Assembly: GCF_049965695.1 (NCBI RefSeq)
Contig: NZ_JBMFWB010000008.1
Coordinates: 1 to 64,000 of the forward strand
Reading direction: 5' to 3'
Length of the DNA: 64,000 nucleotides
Source: Athalassotoga sp049965695
Lineage (GTDB): Bacteria > Thermotogota > Thermotogae > Mesoaciditogales > Mesoaciditogaceae
The stretch's first letter is position 1. Every line of letters starts with the position of its first letter. Shown piece by piece: positions 7,312 to 16,471 of this stretch. A program made the position numbers and the translations under genes. Under the pieces are notes generated by a model, which had not been told where the DNA came from, did not search any database, and saw nothing but the letters and a program-made list of their open reading frames with translations.

Positions 7312-8228
7312 TCTTCACATTGACAATGAATCCAAGTCTCGATAGATATCTTTACATCGATGAATTGGTTCCAGATGATTCGATAAGGGTAAAAGACACT
7401 CAAGAATACGCGGCTGGTAAAGGTATAGATGTTTCACGCGTCATAAAGGAAATAGGTGGAACATCGATAGCGATATGTCCTTTGGGTGGATCAAACGGAG
7501 AAAGAATGGAATTCATGTTAGATAACGAAAGAGTGCTTTACGCGGCTGTAAGGGTGAAGCACGAAACAAGAATGAACATCATCGTTCAGAGTCGTAAAAA
7601 CCAATATAGACTTAATCTTCCGGGTAAACCTCTGACCGAAACTGAATATGAGATGATAATAGATATGCTCAAGACGGTCTTAAGAGAAAAAGATGTACTT
7701 GTTGCATCCGGCAGTTTACCTTTAGGCCTTCAATCAAGTGTTTACGGTGATATCGTCAAAATTGCAAAGTCAAAAAATGTCAAAATCTACGTTGATACGG
7801 ACGGTGAAAACCTCAAAGAAGCCGTTAAAGCAGGACCTTTCGGAATAAAGCCGAACATCCATGAATTGTCGCGCCTTGTTGGAAAAGAGGTTAAATTCGA
7901 AGAAGTTGAAAAATCTGCCGAAGAAGTGGCAAAAAAATATAAAATTTCGAATGTACTTGTGACTTTGGGTGGAAAAGGATCCGTATCATATATCGATGGT
8001 CATCTTTACAGGATAAAGCCAATAAACGTTAAAGTTAAAGGCGGTGTTGGTGCGGGCGATTCATTTTTGGCCGGTTTTGTATCTAAAAGGGATGAATCAA
8101 TTGAAGATGCACTTAAACTCGCAAGTGCGTGCGGTGCAGCGGCCGTTATGAACGAAGGCACAACACTTTCTAAAAGATCGGATGTTGAAAAGATAATAAA
8201 AGAAGTGGAGATAGAAAAGATAAGATAA
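7308..8228 (+). CDS. PfkB-family sugar kinase, probable 1-phosphofructokinase
   Basis: A 306-residue ribokinase-fold kinase. The start MIFTLTMNPSLDRY is typical of the FruK/LacC subgroup. The C-terminal anion-hole motif KGGVGAGDSFLAGF (about residues 240-253) holds the catalytic Asp. FruK would phosphorylate fructose-1-phosphate to fructose-1,6-bisphosphate; tagatose-6-phosphate kinase is the close alternative. It starts at TTG 7308 in a 4-bp TTGA overlap with the methyltransferase gene, with AAGGAGGA at 7293-7300. No fructose PTS gene is nearby, which weakens the substrate call. Confidence 0.83.
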   Translation: MIFTLTMNPSLDRYLYIDELVPDDSIRVKDTQEYAAGKGIDVSRVIKEIGGTSIAICPLGGSNGERMEFMLDNERVLYAAVRVKHETRMNIIVQSRKNQYRLNLPGKPLTETEYEMIIDMLKTVLREKDVLVASGSLPLGLQSSVYGDIVKIAKSKNVKIYVDTDGENLKEAVKAGPFGIKPNIHELSRLVGKEVKFEEVEKSAEEVAKKYKISNVLVTLGGKGSVSYIDGHLYRIKPINVKVKGGVGAGDSFLAGFVSKRDESIEDALKLASACGAAAVMNEGTTLSKRSDVEKIIKEVEIEKIR

Positions 8229-9326
8229 ATGGATATTTTAAGAAAGATAACGATCAGACTTTCCAAAGAATGGCTTTTTTTAATTGCCTCTGCTTTTGCA
8301 ATTCTGACGATCTTAATTGTCGGAAAAAATCCGGTAACTTTTATAGGGTCGGATCAGATAAGAGTACTTTGGATATTGCTTATAATGATGATCATAAATT
8401 CAGGGCTGAAAGAAAAAGGAGTCCTTGATTACTGGGGCATTCATTTGATCTCGCGATCTCAGGATATACGCAAACTTTCGGTTTTACTCTTAATTTTGAC
8501 CGCGATACTCGCTCCGCTTGTCACGAACGATGTAACGTTGCTTGTCATAGTTCCTCTTACGATCAGCGTTGCAAAAAGATCCGATTTTGATCCAATGTGG
8601 CTCGTCATACTTGAATCGGTGGTGGCGAATGGAATGAGTTCGTTTACGCCTTTTGGAAATCCGCAAAATATTTACATTTACACACACTATCAATCGCCGG
8701 CAATAGAGTTCATGCTGTATGTGGGGTTATTTTCGGTTATTGCACTTGCAATTGCGATCGTTACCATCTTGTTCGTCAAAAACAGGCCCGTGAGCCGTGT
8801 TTCAAGAATCGTAACGCTTCAAAAACAATGGTGGATGTATTTACTGCTACTTTTTTTGATGATCGCGTCGATATTGAGACTTGGAGATATTTTCGTGATA
8901 GGAAGTTTTATACTTGCTTACGTGGTTCTGTCTGATAGAAAATTACTTTTTGGCGTTGATTATTTCCTGCTTGGCACCTTCATTGCGTTTTTCGTCTTAT
9001 CCGGAGAGATAACTTCTATGACATGGCTCCAGAATCTTCCCTCTTTTCTGAACAACGGAAGAAATGTGTTTTTAACATCGGCATTGCTTTCTCAGATCAT
9101 AAGCAACGTACCTTCGGCCATAGTTATTTCGGCCTTCACAAATCTCTGGAAACCTTTGCTTTTAGGGGTAAGTGTCGGCGGATTTGGAACTTTGGTCGGA
9201 TCTTTGGCGAACATAATAGCCTTCTCCATATACAAAAAAGATTTCAAATCCAATTACCTGAAATACTTTCACCTTTACTCCATACCTTTATTTTTGGGAA
9301 TGCTTGTTCTTTTCTCCTTTGTTTAA
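8229..9326 (+). CDS. Anion permease of the ArsB/NhaD/SLC13 type
   Basis: A 365-residue integral membrane protein with about ten hydrophobic segments. The first half carries PLVTNDVTLLVIVPLTI and FTPFGNPQNIYIY, which are the characteristic re-entrant hairpin motifs of the ion transporter superfamily. The equivalent repeat in the second half is SNVPSAIVISAF followed by GGFGTLVGSLANIIAF. The transported anion (dicarboxylate, arsenite or other) cannot be read. It starts directly after the kinase gene, so the two are probably co-transcribed. It ends in a bidirectional terminator. Confidence 0.82.
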   Translation: MDILRKITIRLSKEWLFLIASAFAILTILIVGKNPVTFIGSDQIRVLWILLIMMIINSGLKEKGVLDYWGIHLISRSQDIRKLSVLLLILTAILAPLVTNDVTLLVIVPLTISVAKRSDFDPMWLVILESVVANGMSSFTPFGNPQNIYIYTHYQSPAIEFMLYVGLFSVIALAIAIVTILFVKNRPVSRVSRIVTLQKQWWMYLLLLFLMIASILRLGDIFVIGSFILAYVVLSDRKLLFGVDYFLLGTFIAFFVLSGEITSMTWLQNLPSFLNNGRNVFLTSALLSQIISNVPSAIVISAFTNLWKPLLLGVSVGGFGTLVGSLANIIAFSIYKKDFKSNYLKYFHLYSIPLFLGMLVLFSFV

Positions 9327-9329
9327 AAT

Positions 9330-9362
9330 AAAAAGCCGGGTCTTTCGACCCGGTTATTTTGT
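9330..9362. terminator. Bidirectional terminator
   Basis: The stem CCGGGTC with GACCCGG and loop TTTC is flanked by an A-rich left side and a T-rich right side. It lies between two convergent genes and can end transcription on both strands. Confidence 0.9.
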
Positions 9363-9371
9363 TTCTTTGTT

Positions 9372-11228
9372 TTACTGGGCGGTGTCAACTGCTTTTACAA
9401 ACCCCTGTTCACCATAAACATTTTGAATTCCACCGAGCGTGTGAGTGTATGCGAATTGTACTTTATCAGGTCTATATGCCTCCATAAGATTGGATGAGTA
9501 TATCACAACGTACGGAACATCGTCTTCCAACATCTGCTCAAGTTGGAATGCATATTGGCGTGCCTTGCTCATATCGGTCTGTGCTATAAACTCACGTGCA
9601 ATTTGCTCGAATTGTGGATTGTCATATCCTGGCGAATTGAATCCGCCGGGTACATTTTGTGATTGTGCAAAGAAGTCGTGGATGTAACTTGGATATATCG
9701 TTATACCCCAGCCAAGCATGTAGATATCGAAATTGAAATTTTCATTCCATACGGCATTAACGATGTTGTTGAAACTTGTGAGATCGGCGTAAAGCGGAAT
9801 GCCTATATCGTTTGCCCATTTCTCTATCCACAAGGCTATCGTTGCCCTTATCGGGTCATACCCTGCGGATGGTGCAAGCATCGTTATTTGCTTTACGAGT
9901 TTCCCATCCGGCCCCATAAGCCCTTCTCCACGCTGGACAAGTTGCCCATTTTCTATCTTCGGTGAAATAAGCCATGTAAAGCCTGCTTTTTTAAGCACGT
10001 CTATGGCCGATTCGTACCTTTGTGCCGTATCCATGCCTTCTCCGTAATATTTAAGGTTTGGATTGTACCAGAAAGTATTTCCGGGAGGCACCAAAGAGGC
10101 AAGAGGCACTATAGAGCCCGGCAGAATTTTGTTTGCAAGCATGTTTCTGTCTATCAAATAGGCTATGGCGACTCTGAATGCTTTGTTGTTCATAGGATAC
10201 TTTCTCATGTTAAATGCTATGTAATCGAAGCCAAGGTCCTGGTTTTGGACTATCTTGACATTTGGATTCGTTTGAAGTTCCTGCACAAAACCTTTCTCAA
10301 GGCCGTTCGGACTGAGCATGTAGCCGATTGTGCCATTCATGAGCGCAGCAACGGCTGCGGTCTGATTCTGGTAGATATCGTAAACTATCGAATCGACGTA
10401 AGGGCCTGTGACAAACGTATGATCGACAGTGCCTTCGGGTGTACCGTAATACGTCGCATTTATGCCGAGCGCCGGATCAACGTACTGAATGGCACCGTTG
10501 GCATATTCTATCTCTTGCTCGCCCTTAAAAGAATAATTTTGAATGGCCGTATCTTTTATAAATGCACCATGTTGCCATTGAGAAACCGTTATAGGTCCTA
10601 TCGATGGCTCATCGTAGAGATTCGTATCGTAATTCATCATGTACTGGGCAGGATTGGAAGTTTTGAGAGCCGCTTCGTAAACTGGTTCCCAGAATTTTTC
10701 CTGCACTATTGGAGCCATAAGCGTTTCATATATGAATTCTCCGCTTGGCTGTTTGACGTAAAGATCGACGGTGTAGTCATTAACCTTTGTCGCCTCTATG
10801 AAGTTGTAAGGTGCCGGCGGATAATCTCCACCCCAGTTGCCGGGCATGTTTAGTTCATATGGCACGTTATAGGAGAAGACCACGTCATTTGCGGTGAAAG
10901 GTGTTCCATCCGACCATTTTACGCCTTTGAGCAAATGCACGGTTGTAACGTATGCGGATGTTCCCTCTACGGTAGTTGCTTCAAATGTTGACCACATTCC
11001 ATCCGCAAGAGATGGCACCAACTGATTTGTGACGTCCGACAAGCCGTAAAGCGATCCATACTTGTCAATTGCCGGATAAAAGTTCCACGAAGTTGCGTTC
11101 GGTCCTAACATGGACCAGATGTTTAGAGATGTGATATCGGAGTACATTCCGAAATTCACAACTCCGCCTGCGAGTGCTACACCAATGAACATACTGCCAA
11201 TCAATAATAATACAAGCACTCTTTTCAT
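9372..11228 (-). CDS. Peptide/oligosaccharide ABC transporter substrate-binding protein (SBP family 5)
   Basis: A 618-residue secreted binding protein of the DppA/OppA family. It has a cleavable signal peptide (MKRVLVLLLIGSMFIGVALA) with no lipobox cysteine, so it should be periplasmic and not lipid-anchored. The family motif VKWSDGTPFTANDVVFS is near residue 105. The start at 11228 has an AGGGAGGT site; an in-frame upstream extension to 11285 lacks one. No permease or ATPase gene is adjacent, so it is an orphan component. Many Thermotogales homologues bind oligosaccharides rather than peptides, so the ligand is open. Confidence 0.88.
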   Translation of the reverse strand: MKRVLVLLLIGSMFIGVALAGGVVNFGMYSDITSLNIWSMLGPNATSWNFYPAIDKYGSLYGLSDVTNQLVPSLADGMWSTFEATTVEGTSAYVTTVHLLKGVKWSDGTPFTANDVVFSYNVPYELNMPGNWGGDYPPAPYNFIEATKVNDYTVDLYVKQPSGEFIYETLMAPIVQEKFWEPVYEAALKTSNPAQYMMNYDTNLYDEPSIGPITVSQWQHGAFIKDTAIQNYSFKGEQEIEYANGAIQYVDPALGINATYYGTPEGTVDHTFVTGPYVDSIVYDIYQNQTAAVAALMNGTIGYMLSPNGLEKGFVQELQTNPNVKIVQNQDLGFDYIAFNMRKYPMNNKAFRVAIAYLIDRNMLANKILPGSIVPLASLVPPGNTFWYNPNLKYYGEGMDTAQRYESAIDVLKKAGFTWLISPKIENGQLVQRGEGLMGPDGKLVKQITMLAPSAGYDPIRATIALWIEKWANDIGIPLYADLTSFNNIVNAVWNENFNFDIYMLGWGITIYPSYIHDFFAQSQNVPGGFNSPGYDNPQFEQIAREFIAQTDMSKARQYAFQLEQMLEDDVPYVVIYSSNLMEAYRPDKVQFAYTHTLGGIQNVYGEQGFVKAVDTAQ

Positions 11229-11433
11229 TACCAAAGACCTCCCTTCAAAATGTAAAGATGCGGCGAATACCGCCATAATATTCAAAATAACCGTAAAAGC
11301 AGAATTAAAGGGATGTTGTTTACTTTAATTGACATAATTGTTTAATATTTATTACTTACAAGTACCTGCAACTTAATCTATATCTTAACTCTTAACAAAT
11401 TTGATGTCAATTAAGAAATGTTGTAGAATAAGT

Positions 11434-11470
11434 AAAAAAAAAATTACGATCATGATTTGAATCGTAATTT
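11434..11470 (-). terminator. Terminator of the minus-strand gene block
   Basis: On the minus strand, AAATTACGAT pairs with ATCGTAATTT around a 10-nt loop and is followed by a run of T (A at 11434-11443 on the plus strand). It lies directly after the YigZ gene and ends the yigZ-tmcAL block. Confidence 0.85.
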
Positions 11471-11471
11471 G

Positions 11472-12116
11472 CTAAATTTTAATCAATTGTTCTTTTTCTA
11501 TTTCCGTTTTACCTACTTCAACATGGCTGAGATCTATCTTTTCGTCTTCGGGGATAAAGAGTTTTATCTTCACATTTTCACCGAAGACAGGCGGAGATAA
11601 GTAAAAATATCCTGATTTCTTGAATTTGTATCTTAACTTATCGAATTCATCGTATTTACATTGAATCTCGACTATGCGCCCTTCAAGAAATCTTTTTTTT
11701 GTTCCATCTTCAAGGGCGATTTTTGTGGCATAACAGTAAGCATCGATTAAGCCTCTTATGCCAAGTTTTATTCCACCGAAATATCTTGTCACGACTACAA
11801 CAATTCTGTCTAAATTGGAGGACTTTATCGCGTTAAGAATGGGCTTGCCCGCCGTTCCGGATGGCTCACCGTTATCTGAGCACAATTCAAATTCTCCAAC
11901 CTTGTAAGCCCAGCAGTTGTGATTTGCATCGTTGAATTCTTTTGAAACCGCGGATATAAATGATTTCGCTTCGTCGACGTTTTCAACGTGTTCTGCCGTT
12001 GATATGAAGATCGATCTTTGAATCGTTACCTTTTCTCTTGTTCTTTCGATAGATAGGAATGAACCGAAATTTTTTTCGTTTTCATCCTTCATAGATAATG
12101 GGTTTTCTGAAATCAT
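11472..12116 (-). CDS. YigZ/IMPACT family protein
   Basis: A 214-residue protein of the UPF0029/IMPACT family. The central signature is NHNCWAYKVGE followed by SDNGEPSGTAGKPIL and VVVVTRYFGGIKLGIRGLIDAY. The family has an N-terminal RNase PH-like fold and a C-terminal domain that resembles EF-G domain V. Eukaryotic members touch translation control, but the bacterial role is unclear. The start is uncertain: ATG 12116 and ATG 12092 are both possible and neither has a good ribosome binding site. Both overlap the end of tmcAL, so the genes are coupled. Confidence 0.87.
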   Translation of the reverse strand: MISENPLSMKDENEKNFGSFLSIERTREKVTIQRSIFISTAEHVENVDEAKSFISAVSKEFNDANHNCWAYKVGEFELCSDNGEPSGTAGKPILNAIKSSNLDRIVVVVTRYFGGIKLGIRGLIDAYCYATKIALEDGTKKRFLEGRIVEIQCKYDEFDKLRYKFKKSGYFYLSPPVFGENVKIKLFIPEDEKIDLSHVEVGKTEIEKEQLIKI

Positions 12117-13311
12117 CTTTGCAAATATTCGTGTTGGATTTCAAATGAAGTTTGTAAAGATTGGAAACTTTAAGATCGAAGTTTAATTGTTCCTGAGCAA
12201 GTGCTATATCGACATTCCTGTTTTGGATTGCGCTTTTAAATTCGGAAAGATTTGAGATCAAAGGTATCGAAGATCTGTCAGAGATAAGTCGTAAAACGCC
12301 TCTTGATTGTTTTCTGAAACCTAAAAGTCTTAAATATTGAGGTCCTGACTCGTTTGACCTCGAAATGAATGATTTTTCAATTTCAAAGATGACATATACC
12401 ATTCTTCTTTTTATCCTTGTGATGGTAAAACGTTTTGTGTTGACGAGTTGGAGAAAGGATTTTGAATCCTTTGCAAAACAGGCTGCCCTGAAAAATCTTT
12501 CGGATAATCCTTCGTTGAAGCCATAGATGTTTTCAAGGCCTTCCCTTCTCAAGAGTATGATCTTTTGGCGCACAAGATCGAAAAAATCTTCAAAAAATAC
12601 CGGCCCTCTGCCGTTTGAAAACTCCCTTTGAAGTATCTCAGCGGAAAAATCAGGTAAACCTTCGATCTGTTTTCCCTGAAATATTGCTTTTCTTATCGCC
12701 GTCGCACTCGGAATGGAAGTTATGTTTTCATCGTTGTAATTTGATCCTATTCTTTTTATGGTATGGGGCGTAATTTTAGATCTCAATTTTTTTAAAGCGA
12801 CCACATATTCTATGCCAAGAATGTTGTTTGAATATCTCATCTCTTCGGCTTTTTCATCTATTAACCTCGAAATTGCAAGTCTTCTTGCGTTTGGAAAAGA
12901 TAAACCCGCCTTAAGATTTTCTTTGAGTCCGTTTTTGAATTCTTCAGGCTCTTCAAAGACCAAAGATGCTATTTTTTCAATATTTTCGATATCATTGCTT
13001 TCAGAACCAAAGACGATATCGTCAACCACATTTGTGGAATTGAGTATTCCAATGGCACCCTTTGCAAAACCGCTTGCGTCCTGAATCGCGTAAATGGCCG
13101 GAAGTTCAAAAACAACGTCCACTCCGGCACGCAAAGCCATCTCCGTTCTTGCAAACTTTTCAACGATCGCGGGTTCTCCCCTTTGAACAAAATTGCCGCT
13201 CATCACGGCAATCGTGAAGTCAGGCTTTACAAGATCGATGGCATTTCTCAAATGGTACAGATGGCCTGCGTGAAACGGGTTGTATTCGACTACTACGCCG
13301 AGCACTTTCAT
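12082..13311 (-). CDS. tmcAL: tRNA(Met) cytidine acetate ligase TmcAL (YlbM)
   Basis: A 409-residue protein of the TmcAL family, which uses ATP and acetate to make N4-acetylcytidine at the wobble base of elongator tRNA-Met. The N-terminal nucleotidyltransferase-like domain is clear: GVVVEYNPFHAGHLYHL has the HxGH motif, followed by VMSGNFVQRGEPAIVEK. Length matches the family (about 390-430). It overlaps the 3' end of a small membrane protein gene by 4 bp (ATGA) and is overlapped by yigZ downstream. Confidence 0.92.
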   Translation of the reverse strand: MKVLGVVVEYNPFHAGHLYHLRNAIDLVKPDFTIAVMSGNFVQRGEPAIVEKFARTEMALRAGVDVVFELPAIYAIQDASGFAKGAIGILNSTNVVDDIVFGSESNDIENIEKIASLVFEEPEEFKNGLKENLKAGLSFPNARRLAISRLIDEKAEEMRYSNNILGIEYVVALKKLRSKITPHTIKRIGSNYNDENITSIPSATAIRKAIFQGKQIEGLPDFSAEILQREFSNGRGPVFFEDFFDLVRQKIILLRREGLENIYGFNEGLSERFFRAACFAKDSKSFLQLVNTKRFTITRIKRRMVYVIFEIEKSFISRSNESGPQYLRLLGFRKQSRGVLRLISDRSSIPLISNLSEFKSAIQNRNVDIALAQEQLNFDLKVSNLYKLHLKSNTNICKDDFRKPIIYEG

Positions 13312-13766
13312 GATTCACCAACTGCGTATATGAGATCAAGCATGGAAATGATTGTCATCAGAACGGTGTAAAGAAAGATAAGAAACCCTATCAGATCCAA
13401 AAGAGAATTGTCCGTCTGAACTCTGAGAAAATCAAATCCAAACCAGTTCATGCCGTATAATAGCATCTCAAAGGTTTCAAATATCACGGCAATTGAATTC
13501 GCTATAACGGCAATAGAAGAGAAAAGATACCCTTCATACCCATCTGTTAACCTTTTAACGTTTGATAATTGGATGGATATGCCTGCGATTACCATTGAAA
13601 TCAAAATAACCAAAAAAAATCGAGAAAGGTAGACAGTTGAGCCAAAAAATTGACTCATCGAAAGCGACAACGTGATTATCGTTATGAAAAGCACAAGAAT
13701 AGCACCCGCAACGAAAATCTCGATTTCACCCGAAAAGAAATTGATGAATGTCCTTAAAGTTTGCAA
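13308..13766 (-). CDS. Small integral membrane protein, unknown function
   Basis: A 152-residue protein that I do not recognise. It has four hydrophobic segments at about residues 15-35, 48-68, 80-100 and 125-147, separated by short charged loops. The start is a TTG at 13766, with a GAGGTG ribosome binding site that lies inside the last codons of the acylphosphatase gene. It overlaps tmcAL by 4 bp, so it is translated within the same operon. No catalytic motif is visible. Confidence 0.75.
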   Translation of the reverse strand: MQTLRTFINFFSGEIEIFVAGAILVLFITIITLSLSMSQFFGSTVYLSRFFLVILISMVIAGISIQLSNVKRLTDGYEGYLFSSIAVIANSIAVIFETFEMLLYGMNWFGFDFLRVQTDNSLLDLIGFLIFLYTVLMTIISMLDLIYAVGES

Positions 13767-13768
13767 AG

Positions 13769-14038
13769 TTAAAACACCTCGAAATCTTTATACCCATGAA
13801 CTGGAAATTCTTCAAATTCAACAGAGTCAACTGTTGAAAAAGCAGAACCTTCATACAGATACCCCTCAAATGCCGACAAATCGGAATCTTCTCCTTCGGC
13901 AACCACTTTGACCGATCCATCGTCAAGATTTTCAACATATCCCTTTATTTCCAGTGCTTTCGCACGGTTGTATATGAAAGATCTGAAGCCAACACCCTGA
14001 ACGGTTCCCTTGATGATGTAAACTCTTGAAATCATCAT
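13769..14038 (-). CDS. acyP: Acylphosphatase
   Basis: An 89-residue protein of the acylphosphatase family, which hydrolyses carboxyl-phosphate bonds such as that of acetyl phosphate. The phosphate-binding loop GTVQGVGFRSF holds the catalytic Arg at about residue 19. The catalytic Asn is in GYVENLDDGSVKVVAEG (about residue 37). The length is standard. It starts in an ATGA overlap with the HAD gene upstream and its last codons carry the ribosome binding site of the next gene. Confidence 0.95.
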   Translation of the reverse strand: MMISRVYIIKGTVQGVGFRSFIYNRAKALEIKGYVENLDDGSVKVVAEGEDSDLSAFEGYLYEGSAFSTVDSVEFEEFPVHGYKDFEVF

Positions 14039-14826
14039 ATCTCTCCAATCGATTCAAGATATTTAAGAGATCTGAATGCACCCATTCCATCATCGTTATC
14101 GGTTATGTAAGTCGCAACTTTTCTAAGTTTTTCATTTCCCGGAACCATGGCAAAACTTATTCCAGATTTTTCAAGCAATTCCGAATCATTTTCCCCATCT
14201 CCGAAAGATATCGTATCTTTGAAAGAAAAATTCAATTTTTTGGAAACGAATTCTACGGCGGATCTTTTGTTGACGCCCTTTTTTACGAACTCAAGGTAAA
14301 CCTTTGAAGATGTGAAAATATCGGCATTTTGTTGAATGGCTTTAACTGCCTTTGTTTTTGTGAGATCGATTTTGTCTGACGTATCGAAAGCAAGAATTTT
14401 AAATATACATCCCGATTTAGCGACTTCGTCAAGATTTTGAACAACTTTGTATTCGATCTCAGCCTGTTGAGAATAAGCACGGGAAAATTCATTTTCTTCT
14501 TCGACATAAAGCAGATCATCAACATAAATTTGCCTGTGAATTTTTTCTTTCCTCAGGAAATTCAAGATTGAAAGTGTATCGACTTTATCAAGGCAAAATT
14601 TGTAAAAGGTACCGTCGAAATAAATCAAAGACCCGTTGTAAGCGATCTCTATTCCCGAAAGATCATTTTTTTTGAGCAGTTGATCCATAGATGAAAACAT
14701 TCTTCCGGACGCGAAGATCACCGTGTGTGATTGTGACAAATTTTTAATCAGATCTCTTAATTTTGGATCTATTCGAGAATTAACGACAATTGTCCCGTCA
14801 AGATCAAAAATGAGGATCTTTTTCAT
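14035..14826 (-). CDS. HAD-superfamily phosphatase, Cof type
   Basis: A 263-residue HAD hydrolase of class IIB (Cof/YidA type). Motif I is FDLDGTIVVN near the N-terminus, motif II is the Ser of IFASGR, and motif IV is ISFGDGENDSELLEKSG near residue 208. Such enzymes dephosphorylate small sugar phosphates or cofactors, and the substrate is unknown here. ATG 14826 directly precedes the family's KKILIFDLDG start. An open frame to 14847 adds only seven residues without support. Confidence 0.9.
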   Translation of the reverse strand: MKKILIFDLDGTIVVNSRIDPKLRDLIKNLSQSHTVIFASGRMFSSMDQLLKKNDLSGIEIAYNGSLIYFDGTFYKFCLDKVDTLSILNFLRKEKIHRQIYVDDLLYVEEENEFSRAYSQQAEIEYKVVQNLDEVAKSGCIFKILAFDTSDKIDLTKTKAVKAIQQNADIFTSSKVYLEFVKKGVNKRSAVEFVSKKLNFSFKDTISFGDGENDSELLEKSGISFAMVPGNEKLRKVATYITDNDDGMGAFRSLKYLESIGEI

Positions 14827-14891
14827 TTTATAAGCCCCGCTTTGCATTCAAATCAATCAAATTATACCAAATATCCTTTAAAATTAAACAG

Positions 14892-14919
14892 TGACGCGTG
14901 ACGCGTAATCAGTGATCGG
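14892..14919 (-). repeat. Family B degenerate heptad repeat, locus 2
   Basis: On the minus strand four 7-bp units are in register: CCGATCA, CTGATTA, CGCGTCA, CGCGTCA. The flank AAATTCCGAATCATCGCT at about 14945-14962 (minus reading) repeats the flank of locus 1. It lies between the MFS gene and the HAD gene. Confidence 0.7.
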
Positions 14920-14997
14920 CAAAAAGCGATTCCTTGTTGAGCGATGATTCGGAATTTAAAACTGGTTCAGTATATTTCAACGAACAATTGTCTGTCC

Positions 14998-16119
14998 TCA
15001 TCTTTCTGGCTTCAGATCGGGAGATTTTTCAAATATGGCGTAAGACAAACCTATGACAATGGAAAATATCCCAAAAAAGAGGTATCCATTTGCCACTCCA
15101 AAAGTGTTTGAAATCCATCCGCCGAATATATCTCCAAAAACCATTGATAAGCCACTCGTTGTCATCCAGAAGAGTGCGTGAGCATCAGACCTTTTGGATG
15201 AATTGATTTTTGAATTGACATAGTAAAAGACGGCATAATATATGGCCACCCAGTTGAAAAATTCAAAAGATTGAAGTGCCACGACTATGAAAGGATTCAT
15301 GATCAAAAAGGTCAAAATCCATCTTATTCCGAAGGTGATGGCTCCTATCACGAGCATTCTCTTAACTCCTAATTTTTTTACTATTCTGTCGGCCAGAAAG
15401 AAAAAAGGAATTTCTGCCAGCGCTTGTATGGCTATGGATATACCTGCAAATGATACTGGATATCCCCTCGATTTCATAAAAATTGGCATGAAATAAAGTC
15501 CAAAGGCATTTGAAGAGACTATGAGAATTTCAAAGATCAACATTCTGTAAAATTGAACAGGCAAAGAAAATGAAAATTTTGTTCTCTGACCCGTGTTGTA
15601 ACCTTGAGTTTTTGGAACCAAAAAAGAAATAATTCCTATAAAGGCAAAAGAAAGAGATCCCATCATAAAGAATGTGAAATTGTTTGTGACGTAACCGAAG
15701 GCAAACATCACGAGCGCATAACCCAAAGATCCCATCATACGGGCTTTTCCAAAAGAAAAGCCAAATTTATTTGCGTTGTAACTTGCCATGGATTCTGCAA
15801 CGGGAATTATAGAAGTCCATAAAAATCCTATTGATGTGGCAAATATGAAAATCAACCAAAAATCTTTGAAGATGTAAATTAACCATAAAGATAAAGCCGT
15901 TGTGAAAGAAAGGAGGGCGAGAATTGAATTTTTAACCCTTCTATCGGATACATGCATCCAAAAAGGATTTGAAACTAAAATGATGATCGCTGCCGTACTT
16001 CCAAGTAAACCATTCTGAAGATCCGAAAAACCAAGTTGGTTAAAATAATTGCCTATAAATGTAAAAAAAGCCATGGGAATGTATATCGAAAACTCAAGAA
16101 GCCAAAAAGACCAGATCAT
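14998..16119 (-). CDS. Major facilitator superfamily transporter (MFS_1-like group)
   Basis: A 373-residue membrane protein with about twelve hydrophobic segments. The loop between TM2 and TM3 reads PFWMHVSDRRVK, a version of the MFS signature, and the region after the central loop repeats the pattern with FFLADRIVKKLGVKRML. The sequence resembles the LacY-like/PPP group, whose substrates are sugars or nucleosides, but the substrate cannot be fixed. GGAGGTTTT precedes ATG 16119. The gene begins only 18 nt after the 3' end of RNase P RNA on the same strand, with no terminator between them. Confidence 0.85.
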   Translation of the reverse strand: MIWSFWLLEFSIYIPMAFFTFIGNYFNQLGFSDLQNGLLGSTAAIIILVSNPFWMHVSDRRVKNSILALLSFTTALSLWLIYIFKDFWLIFIFATSIGFLWTSIIPVAESMASYNANKFGFSFGKARMMGSLGYALVMFAFGYVTNNFTFFMMGSLSFAFIGIISFLVPKTQGYNTGQRTKFSFSLPVQFYRMLIFEILIVSSNAFGLYFMPIFMKSRGYPVSFAGISIAIQALAEIPFFFLADRIVKKLGVKRMLVIGAITFGIRWILTFLIMNPFIVVALQSFEFFNWVAIYYAVFYYVNSKINSSKRSDAHALFWMTTSGLSMVFGDIFGGWISNTFGVANGYLFFGIFSIVIGLSYAIFEKSPDLKPER

Positions 16120-16137
16120 AAAACCTCCAATTAAAAT

Positions 16138-16468
16138 GAGGAAATGGAACTGTAAGCCGGATTCTGTTTTAGATGATCATCTATCTTGGAGATACGTTTC
16201 CGTATCCCTCGAGCGACCTACCAGAGGGATTGGCGGGCCACCTTATAGCCCCTCGACTTGGTCTTGCTTCGGGTGGAGGTTACCAGGCCGGTCCGTTACC
16301 AGACCGCCGGTGAGCTCTTACCTCGCCTTTCCATCCTTGCCCTTTCGGGCGGTTTTCGTTTCTATGGCCCTGTTCAAGGATCACTCCTTCCGGGCGTTAC
16401 CCGGCACCCTGCCCTTAGAAGTCCGGACTTTCCTCGGCTTTCGCCGCGATCATCTGTTCCATTTCCTC
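16138..16468 (-). ncRNA. rnpB: RNase P RNA (bacterial type A)
   Basis: The RNA component of RNase P, which matures tRNA 5' ends. The P1 helix is formed by GAGGAAATGGAAC (16468-16456) and GTTCCATTTCCTC (16150-16138). The universally conserved blocks are present: GAGGAAAGTCCGG near the 5' end, and near the 3' end ACAGAATCCGGCTTACA, part of which is the CCA-binding and P4 partner region. Length is about 331 nt. The RNA begins 3 nt after the surE stop codon and ends 18 nt before the MFS start codon, all on one strand. It must be cut from a longer transcript or use a promoter inside surE. Confidence 0.96.
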
Positions 16469-16471
16469 TTC

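Noticed and set aside
10020..10853. A 277-codon plus-strand frame opposite the peptide-binding protein.
   Set aside because: The minus-strand frame encodes a clear SBP family 5 protein with signal peptide; the plus frame is a shadow of it.
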